Shown: positions 59,842-64,000 of the stretch, piece by piece | Layout of the letters: the number at the start of each line of letters is the position of its first letter | Numbering within the stretch: position 1 is the first letter of the stretch | DNA from: Lysobacter sp. | Lineage (GTDB): Bacteria; Pseudomonadota; Gammaproteobacteria; Xanthomonadales; Xanthomonadaceae | Reading direction: 5' to 3' | NCBI GenBank assembly: GCA_027306995.1 | Contig: DAHUXS010000011.1 | Location: 149,045 to 213,044 of the forward strand | DNA length: 64,000 bases | Translations under genes and position numbers: made by a program | The notes under the pieces: model-generated | The model's database searches: none | What the model was told of the DNA's origin: nothing | Seen by the model: the letters and a program-made list of their open reading frames with translations, nothing else

Positions 59842-60495
59842 ATGTCGAACGAACACACTCTGAAGGCCTACGGCCGCAAGGACGAGGGGAAAGGTGCGAG
59901 CCGCCGCCTGCGTCATGCGGGTCGTATCCCGGCCGTCGTCTACGGTGGCGACAGCGCCCCGGCCAGCATCGAACTCGATCACGAGCCGACCTGGCTGGCC
60001 CAGCAGCACGACTGGTTCTATGCCTCGATCATCTCGTTGAACGTCGATGGCAAGGCCGAGTCGGTCCTGCTGCGTGACATGCAGCGCCACCCGTACAAGC
60101 AGCTGATCATGCACCTGGACTTCCAGCGCGTGAAGGCCAACCAGAAGCTGCACGTCAAGGTGCCGCTGCACTTCATCAATATCGACAAGTCGCCGGCCGG
60201 CAAGAGCGCCGAAGCCACCGTCACCAGCGAACTGAACGACCTCGACATCGTCTGCCTGCCGGCCAACCTGCCGGAGTTCATCGAAGTCGACCTCGGTGCG
60301 ATCAAGGTCGGTGACACCGTGCACCTGTCCGACGTCAAGCTGCCGAAGGGCGTTGAACTCGCCCACGCCATCGATGACGCGCACAACCCGGCGGTTGCCG
60401 TGGCGCGCGCGACGAAGGAAGAAGTGGTGGATGACGCCGCTCCGGCCGCTGGCGACGTGCCGGCGATCAAGGAAGAAGGCGAGAAGGGCGAGTAA
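59842..60495 (+). CDS. rplY: 50S ribosomal protein L25, long form (Ctc/TL5)
   Basis: A 217-residue L25 that binds 5S rRNA. The N-terminal L25 domain (about 1-95) contains GKGASRRLRHAGRIPAVVYGG. A second beta-domain follows (to about 190), and the tail is acidic (EEVVDD, KEEGEKGE). The two-domain form is longer than the 94-residue E. coli L25 and is also known as general stress protein Ctc. The ATG at 59842 follows AGAGAGAA; the longer upstream frame overlaps prs and is not used. A strong hairpin follows the stop. Confidence 0.96.
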   Translation: MSNEHTLKAYGRKDEGKGASRRLRHAGRIPAVVYGGDSAPASIELDHEPTWLAQQHDWFYASIISLNVDGKAESVLLRDMQRHPYKQLIMHLDFQRVKANQKLHVKVPLHFINIDKSPAGKSAEATVTSELNDLDIVCLPANLPEFIEVDLGAIKVGDTVHLSDVKLPKGVELAHAIDDAHNPAVAVARATKEEVVDDAAPAAGDVPAIKEEGEKGE

Positions 60496-60504
60496 TGCCG
60501 CCTG

Positions 60505-60536
60505 GCGATCGCTTCGGGTCATTCCGGAGCGATCGC
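60505..60536. terminator. 13-bp-stem hairpin between rplY and pth
   Basis: An inverted repeat of GCGATCGCTTCGG with CCGGAGCGATCGC, 13 paired positions including one G-U pair and a 6-base loop. It starts 10 bases after the rplY stop and ends 10 bases before the pth start. It lacks a T-run, so it is not a standard intrinsic terminator. It could cap the rplY mRNA 3' end, attenuate pth, or sequester the pth ribosome-binding region. It would form on either strand. Confidence 0.65.
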
Positions 60537-60546
60537 GATCCTGGAT

Positions 60547-61128
60547 ATGGAACCCTTGCGTCTCATCGTCGGTCTCGGCAATCCCGGGGCCGAACATGCG
60601 AAAACCCGCCACAACGCGGGTTTTCGTTTTGTGGATGAACTGGCCGCACAGGTCGGCGCGCGCTGGTCGGTGGAAGGCAAGCTGTTCGGCGAAGTCGCGA
60701 AAACGAGCATCGACGGACGCGATGTCTGGCTGTTGAAGCCGGCGACCTTCATGAACCTCTCCGGCAAGTCGGTGACGGCGGCGCTGCGGTTCTGGAAGAT
60801 CGAACCGGAGCAGATGCTCATCGCGCACGACGAACTCGATCTGTCGCCGGGCGTGGCGCGCCTCAAGTTCGATGGCGGCCACGGTGGCCAGAACGGCTTG
60901 CGCGACACCATGAAGCTGCTCGGGCACGGCAAGTTCGGTCGCTTGCGCATCGGCATCGGCCATCCAGGGCACAAGGATCGCGTCACCGGCTGGGTGCTGG
61001 GACGCGCCAACGCGGACGACGACATCCTGATCGGCCGCTCCATCGATGACGCCATTGCGGTCCTGCCGCTGGCGCTGTCGGGAAATTTCAACGAGGCGAT
61101 GAAACGCCTCAACACGAGCAAAGACTGA
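60547..61128 (+). CDS. pth: Peptidyl-tRNA hydrolase
   Basis: Pth recycles tRNA from prematurely released peptidyl-tRNA. The 193 residues have [21 protein letters not shown] with catalytic His22 (core [13 protein letters not shown]). FMNLSGKSV and [10 protein letters not shown] carry the active-site Asp, and [11 protein letters not shown] completes the site. It lies between rplY and ychF, its usual place, and its stop is two bases before ychF. Confidence 0.97.
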   Translation: MEPLRLIVGLGNPGAEHAKTRHNAGFRFVDELAAQVGARWSVEGKLFGEVAKTSIDGRDVWLLKPATFMNLSGKSVTAALRFWKIEPEQMLIAHDELDLSPGVARLKFDGGHGGQNGLRDTMKLLGHGKFGRLRIGIGHPGHKDRVTGWVLGRANADDDILIGRSIDDAIAVLPLALSGNFNEAMKRLNTSKD

Positions 61129-61129
61129 C

Positions 61130-62221
61130 ATGGCGATCCAATGCGGCATCGTCGGCCTGCCCAACGTCGGCAAGTCGACCCTGTTCAATGCGCTGACCAA
61201 GGCGGGTATCGCCGCGGCGAACTTCCCCTTCTGCACCATCGAACCGAACGTCGGCGTGGTGCCGGTGCCGGATCCGCGCCTGGGCGCGCTGGCGGACATC
61301 GTCAAGCCCGAACGCGTGATCCCGACCGCGGTCGAGTTCGTCGACATCGCCGGCCTCGTTGCCGGTGCAGCCAAGGGCGAAGGCCTTGGCAACAAGTTCC
61401 TCGCGCACATCCGCGAAGTCGACGCGATCGCGCATGTCGTGCGTTGCTTCGAACATGCCGACGTCATCCACGTCAACAACAAGGTCGATCCGATCGCCGA
61501 CATCGAGACGATCGACACCGAGCTCGCGCTCGCCGATCTCGAATCGGTCGACAAGGCGCTGCAACGCGCCGAGCGTTCCGCCAAGTCCGGCGACAAGGAA
61601 GCGAAGGCGCGCGCCGAAGTGCTCGCTCGCATCCGCACCGGCCTCGACGAAGGCAAGCCCGCGCGCGGCATGGGCCTGAGCGACGAGGATCGCGCCGCGG
61701 TGCGCGACTTGTTCCTGCTCACGCTGAAGCCAGTGATGTACGTCGCCAACGTGCTCGAAGATGGTTTCGAGAACAACGCCCACCTCGACGCCGTGCGCGC
61801 CCGCGCCGTTGCCGAAGGTTCGCAGGTGGTGCCGGTATCGGCTGCGATTGAGGAAGAGCTCAGCCAGCTCGACGACGAGGATCGCGACACTTTCCTCGCC
61901 GACCTCGGCCTGGAAGAGCCGGGCCTGAATCGCGTGATCCGCGCCGCCTACACGCTACTGGGCTTGCAGACCTATTTCACCGCCGGCGTGAAGGAAGTGC
62001 GGGCGTGGACGGTGAAGCAGGGCGCCACCGCGCCCCAGGCCGCCGGCGTGATCCATACCGACTTCGAGAAGGGATTCATCCGCGCCGAAACCATCGGCTA
62101 CGACGACTTCATCAAGTACCGCGGCGAAGCGGGCTCGCGCGAAGCCGGACGCATGCGCCTGGAAGGCAAGGAGTATCGCGTGCAGGAAGGCGACGTGCTG
62201 CACTTCCGCTTCAACGTCTGA
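61130..62221 (+). CDS. ychF: Redox-regulated ATPase YchF (Obg family)
   Basis: YchF is an Obg-type P-loop NTPase that prefers ATP, associates with ribosomes and tunes oxidative-stress responses. The 363 residues have the G1 loop [14 protein letters not shown] (9-22). G3 is [17 protein letters not shown], and a coiled-coil insertion lies at about 125-205. A C-terminal TGS domain ends in FRFNV. The specificity loop lacks the GTP-type NKxD, as expected for YchF. It starts two bases after pth, so co-translation is likely. Confidence 0.97.
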   Translation: MAIQCGIVGLPNVGKSTLFNALTKAGIAAANFPFCTIEPNVGVVPVPDPRLGALADIVKPERVIPTAVEFVDIAGLVAGAAKGEGLGNKFLAHIREVDAIAHVVRCFEHADVIHVNNKVDPIADIETIDTELALADLESVDKALQRAERSAKSGDKEAKARAEVLARIRTGLDEGKPARGMGLSDEDRAAVRDLFLLTLKPVMYVANVLEDGFENNAHLDAVRARAVAEGSQVVPVSAAIEEELSQLDDEDRDTFLADLGLEEPGLNRVIRAAYTLLGLQTYFTAGVKEVRAWTVKQGATAPQAAGVIHTDFEKGFIRAETIGYDDFIKYRGEAGSREAGRMRLEGKEYRVQEGDVLHFRFNV

Positions 62222-62243
62222 TCGCGCCTGCTGCGCTCGTCAT

Positions 62244-62321
62244 GCCGGGCGCGCATTCGGTGCTCGTCACCTCATGGACTTCAGTCCACTTCGGTGACTG
62301 CGCGCCTTTGCGCATCCCGGC
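62244..62321. repeat. Nested three-level dyad element (about 78 bases) between ychF and the asparaginase gene
   Basis: Four pairs of complementary blocks are nested symmetrically: GCCGGG/CCCGGC (62244-62249, 62316-62321), GGCGCGCA/TGCGCGCC (62248-62255, 62299-62306), GTCACC/GGTGAC (62266-62271, 62293-62298), and TGGAC/GTCCA (62275-62279, 62284-62288) around the loop TTCA. The outermost two pairs overlap slightly. The whole could fold into one long interrupted hairpin in DNA or RNA. This architecture suggests a dispersed intergenic element (REP/BIME or small MITE-like). No coding sequence covers it. Confidence 0.62.
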
Positions 62322-62400
62322 CTGACTTCGCTCGCGACGGCGCGATCCATCGATCGTTGGCCGTTCTAGAATCCGGATATCCCTCTCGAGGATATTCGTC

Positions 62401-63453
62401 ATGATCCGTTCCGCCGTCTTCGCACTTGTGCTTGCTGCTTCAGGCATCGCTTCCGCAGCGCAACCCGTTCAGCCCGTCCTCGTCATCCACGGTGGCGCCG
62501 GCGTGATTCGCCGCAGCAACAATGCTGCCGACGAAGCCGATATCCGCAAGGCGCTGGAAACCGCGTTGCGCAATGGTTATGCCCAGTTGAAGGCGGGCAA
62601 GTCCTCGACCGACGCGGTGGTCGCCGCGCTGCGCGTGCTGGAAGACGATCCCCATTTCAACGCCGGCAAGGGCGCGGTGTTCACCCACGACGGCAAGAAC
62701 GAAATGGACGCGTCGATCATGGAAGGCGAGGGCCAGCGCGCCGGTGCGGTCGCTGCCGTGCATCGCGTGCGCAACCCGATCACCCTGGCGCGCGCGGTGA
62801 TGGAGCATTCCGAACACGTGATGCTGGTCGGCGACGGCGCCGAGATGTTCGCGAAGGAGCAGGGCATCACCCTGGTCGATCCCTCCTACTTCCGCACCGA
62901 GAAGCGCTGGCAGCAGTTGCAGAAGATCCTCAAGGAGGAGGCCGCCAAGCAGACCTCGACCGATCCCGAATACGTCAAGCACATCGGCACCACTGGTGCG
63001 GTGGCGCTCGACAGCAAGGGCCATCTGGCAGCGGGCACCTCCACCGGCGGCATGACCAACAAGCGATGGGGGCGGGTCGGTGATTCCCCGATCATCGGTG
63101 CCGGGACCTGGGCCGACAGCGGTTGCGCCTTCTCCGGAACCGGCTGGGGCGAGTACTACATCCGCACCCATGCGGCCAGCAATGTTTGTGCCCGGGTAAA
63201 ATTATTGAAAGAGACTGCTGCGCAGGCCGGGGCCGCCGTCATCAACGGCGAAGTGGTGAAGATGGGGGGCGATGGCGGCGCCATCGTCCTGACCTCCGAC
63301 GGCAAGTTCGCCTTTCCCTTCAATACCGAGGGCATGTACCGCGGCTGGATCGGCGCCGACGGTGTTCCCCACATGGCCCTTTACGCCGACGACGGCATGA
63401 CCGGCGACGTTGTCCTGAAGAAGGAAGAACCCGTGGCCACACCTGCGCATTAA
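62401..63453 (+). CDS. iaaA: Isoaspartyl peptidase / type 2 L-asparaginase, exported
   Basis: A 350-residue Ntn-hydrolase that cleaves beta-aspartyl dipeptides and asparagine. A signal peptide (AVFALVLAASGIASA, cut before AQPVQ) indicates a periplasmic enzyme, unlike the cytoplasmic E. coli IaaA. The precursor is autocleaved before Thr197 in HIGTTGAVALD, which becomes the nucleophile. The conserved FNAGKGAVFTHDG, TSTGGMTNKRWGRVGDSP and GDGGAIVL-type segments are present. It is the last protein gene before the tRNA cluster. Confidence 0.93.
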   Translation: MIRSAVFALVLAASGIASAAQPVQPVLVIHGGAGVIRRSNNAADEADIRKALETALRNGYAQLKAGKSSTDAVVAALRVLEDDPHFNAGKGAVFTHDGKNEMDASIMEGEGQRAGAVAAVHRVRNPITLARAVMEHSEHVMLVGDGAEMFAKEQGITLVDPSYFRTEKRWQQLQKILKEEAAKQTSTDPEYVKHIGTTGAVALDSKGHLAAGTSTGGMTNKRWGRVGDSPIIGAGTWADSGCAFSGTGWGEYYIRTHAASNVCARVKLLKETAAQAGAAVINGEVVKMGGDGGAIVLTSDGKFAFPFNTEGMYRGWIGADGVPHMALYADDGMTGDVVLKKEEPVATPAH

Positions 63454-63480
63454 GGTGATGGGATTGGGTGTCGTGACGCG

Positions 63481-63509
63481 TTGACAGACTGAAAACCGCA
63501 CGCCAGAAT
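63481..63509 (+). promoter_or_regulatory. Probable sigma-70 promoter of the tRNA-Tyr/Gly/Thr-tuf unit
   Basis: A consensus -35 TTGACA (63481-63486) is followed by a 17-base spacer and CAGAAT (63504-63509) as -10. Transcription would begin near 63516, about 26 bases before tRNA-Tyr. A perfect -35 and ideal spacing fit the strong expression needed for tRNA and elongation-factor genes. The -10 is one transition and one transversion from TATAAT. Confidence 0.7.
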
Positions 63510-63541
63510 AGTGGGCTGTTTCACCGCCTCGCGGTTTCGGC

Positions 63542-63627
63542 GGAGGGATACCCAAGCGGCCAACGGGGGCAGACTGTAAATCTGCTGGCTTACGCCTTCG
63601 GTGGTTCGAATCCACCTCCCTCCACCA
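63542..63627 (+). tRNA. tRNA-Tyr (anticodon GUA), CCA encoded
   Basis: An 86-base type II tRNA with a long variable arm. The acceptor stem is GGAGGGA with TCCCTCC. The anticodon stem GCAGA/TCTGC holds the loop CTGTAAA (anticodon GTA). The T-arm contains GGTTCGAATCC. The discriminator is A, followed by encoded CCA. It is the first of three tRNAs preceding tuf. Confidence 0.97.
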
Positions 63628-63655
63628 GCTCGAAGCGTTGAACGGCATTCCCGGT

Positions 63656-63729
63656 GCGGGAGTAGTTCAATGGTAGAACTGTAGCCTTCCAAGCTACTAG
63701 CGCGGGTTCGATTCCCGTCTCCCGCTCCA
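63656..63729 (+). tRNA. tRNA-Gly (anticodon UCC), CCA encoded
   Basis: A 74-base tRNA. The acceptor stem is GCGGGAG with CTCCCGC. The anticodon stem GTAGC/GCTAC holds the loop CTTCCAA (anticodon TCC). The T-arm is GGGTTCGATTCCC. The discriminator is T, followed by CCA. It begins 28 bases after tRNA-Tyr. Confidence 0.97.
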
Positions 63730-63768
63730 CCTTGGACACTCCGCAGCAGGAACGCTGCAATTTGCTTC

Positions 63769-63844
63769 GCTCACGTAGCTCAGTCGGTAGAGCACCTCCT
63801 TGGTAAGGAGGAGGTCGATGGTTCGATTCCATTCGTGAGCACCA
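63769..63844 (+). tRNA. tRNA-Thr (anticodon GGU), CCA encoded
   Basis: A 76-base tRNA. The acceptor stem is GCTCACG with CGTGAGC. The anticodon stem CCTCC/GGAGG holds the loop TTGGTAA (anticodon GGT). The T-arm contains GGTTCGATTCC. The discriminator is A, followed by CCA. It ends 34 bases before the tuf start, as in the thrU-tyrU-glyT-thrT-tufB operon of enterics with fewer tRNAs. Confidence 0.97.
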
Positions 63845-63878
63845 CCTTTCATTCCAAACATTCGAGTCGAGACACGAG

Positions 63879-64000
63879 ATGGCAAAGGAAAAGTTCGAGC
63901 GCAAGAAGCCGCACGTGAACGTGGGCACGATTGGTCACGTTGACCATGGCAAGACGACGCTGACGGCGGCGCTGACGAAGGTGGGCGCCGAGCGTTTCGG
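63879..64000 (+). CDS. tuf: Elongation factor Tu, 3'-truncated by the window edge
   Basis: The first 40 codons of EF-Tu, starting [14 protein letters not shown] and including the G1 P-loop [11 protein letters not shown]-Tu brings aminoacyl-tRNA to the ribosome with GTP. The gene follows tRNA-Tyr, -Gly and -Thr directly, so this is the tRNA-linked (tufB-type) copy. In Xanthomonadales secE and nusG commonly come next, outside the window. Confidence 0.97.
   Translation, partial: MAKEKFERKKPHVNVGTIGHVDHGKTTLTAALTKVGAERF

Noticed and set aside
62357..62400. A sigma-70 promoter for the asparaginase gene (TAGAAT at 62367-62372)
   Set aside because: The -10-like box has no acceptable -35 at 16-18 bases, so it was not listed as a feature.

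Overview
The window is a densely packed, GC-rich bacterial chromosome segment. Gene content and order point to the Xanthomonadales (Lysobacterales), probably a Lysobacter/Thermomonas/Luteimonas/Xanthomonas relative. The signs are: ahpC-ahpF-oxyR in one direction; wrbA/DUF2069 next to yihY/tlpA; hemA beside prfA; the lolB-ispE-tRNA-Gln-prs-rplY-pth-ychF series; and tRNA-Tyr/Gly/Thr running into tuf. The exact genus cannot be fixed from sequence reading alone. Almost every gene is a recognisable housekeeping gene. No insertion sequence, prophage, integron, CRISPR array or restriction system is visible, and no stretch longer than about 300 bases lacks a gene.

Layout. 1-2.7 kb (+): end of a TPM-domain gene, then lgt-thyA-folA with 4-base and 1-base overlaps. 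2.7-9.6 kb (-): lptD-surA-pdxA-rsmA-apaG-apaH, the classic outer-membrane biogenesis/rRNA/Ap4A cluster. 9.7-12.2 kb: msrB (+), then a minus-strand trio of an HDAC-like deacetylase, a PduO-type cobalamin adenosyltransferase and a DUF6580 membrane protein. 12.2-14.6 kb (+): two ubiquinone hydroxylases. 14.7-18.6 kb (-): a small secreted protein, rlmM, a nucleoside deaminase and glnS. 18.7-22.6 kb (+): a membrane diguanylate cyclase, msrA and an EamA permease. 22.6-27.1 kb (-): the peroxide-defence block ahpC-ahpF-VOC-oxyR-hypothetical. 27.1-31.5 kb (-): a full-length Lhr helicase whose 3' end carries the ahpC control region. 31.6-33.4 kb (+): prmC and pip. 33.4-35.5 kb (-): Nudix, Xni-like exonuclease, nitroreductase. 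35.6-37.8 kb (+): DUF1631. 37.9-39.8 kb (-): an ECF-like sigma factor coupled to a one-TM protein and a secreted LTPEQR-repeat protein, with a small membrane protein upstream. 39.9-43.3 kb (+): three-subunit transhydrogenase pntAA-pntAB-pntB, then sufT. 43.3-46.2 kb (-): M24 peptidase, DUF488, one-domain asparaginase, secreted protein, DUF2069, wrbA. 46.2-48.1 kb (+): yihY and a TlpA lipoprotein. 48.1-51.9 kb: divergent LysR / MFS-aldo-keto reductase, then a thioesterase. 51.8-55.4 kb (-): ppk2, GNAT, prfA, hemA. 55.5-64 kb (+): TPR protein, lolB, ispE, tRNA-Gln, prs, rplY, pth, ychF, a secreted asparaginase, three tRNAs and the start of tuf.

Themes. Many neighbours overlap by ATGA, TGATG or TTGA, so translational coupling is widespread. 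Redox and peroxide defence recur (ahpCF/oxyR, msrA, msrB, wrbA, tlpA, pntAB). Cell-envelope assembly (lgt, lptD, surA, lolB) and translation (rsmA, rlmM, prmC, prfA, glnS, pth, rplY, tuf) dominate the rest.

The most informative non-coding signals are four. (1) A well-formed OxyR-type operator abuts a -35/-10 pair for ahpC and overlaps the last codons of lhr. (2) tRNA-Gln begins inside the ispE coding region. (3) A three-level nested dyad lies between ychF and the asparaginase. (4) A 13-bp-stem hairpin lies between rplY and pth. The best candidate for an under-described system is the coupled sigma factor / DUF3619-like / DUF3106-like trio at 37.9-39.3 kb.
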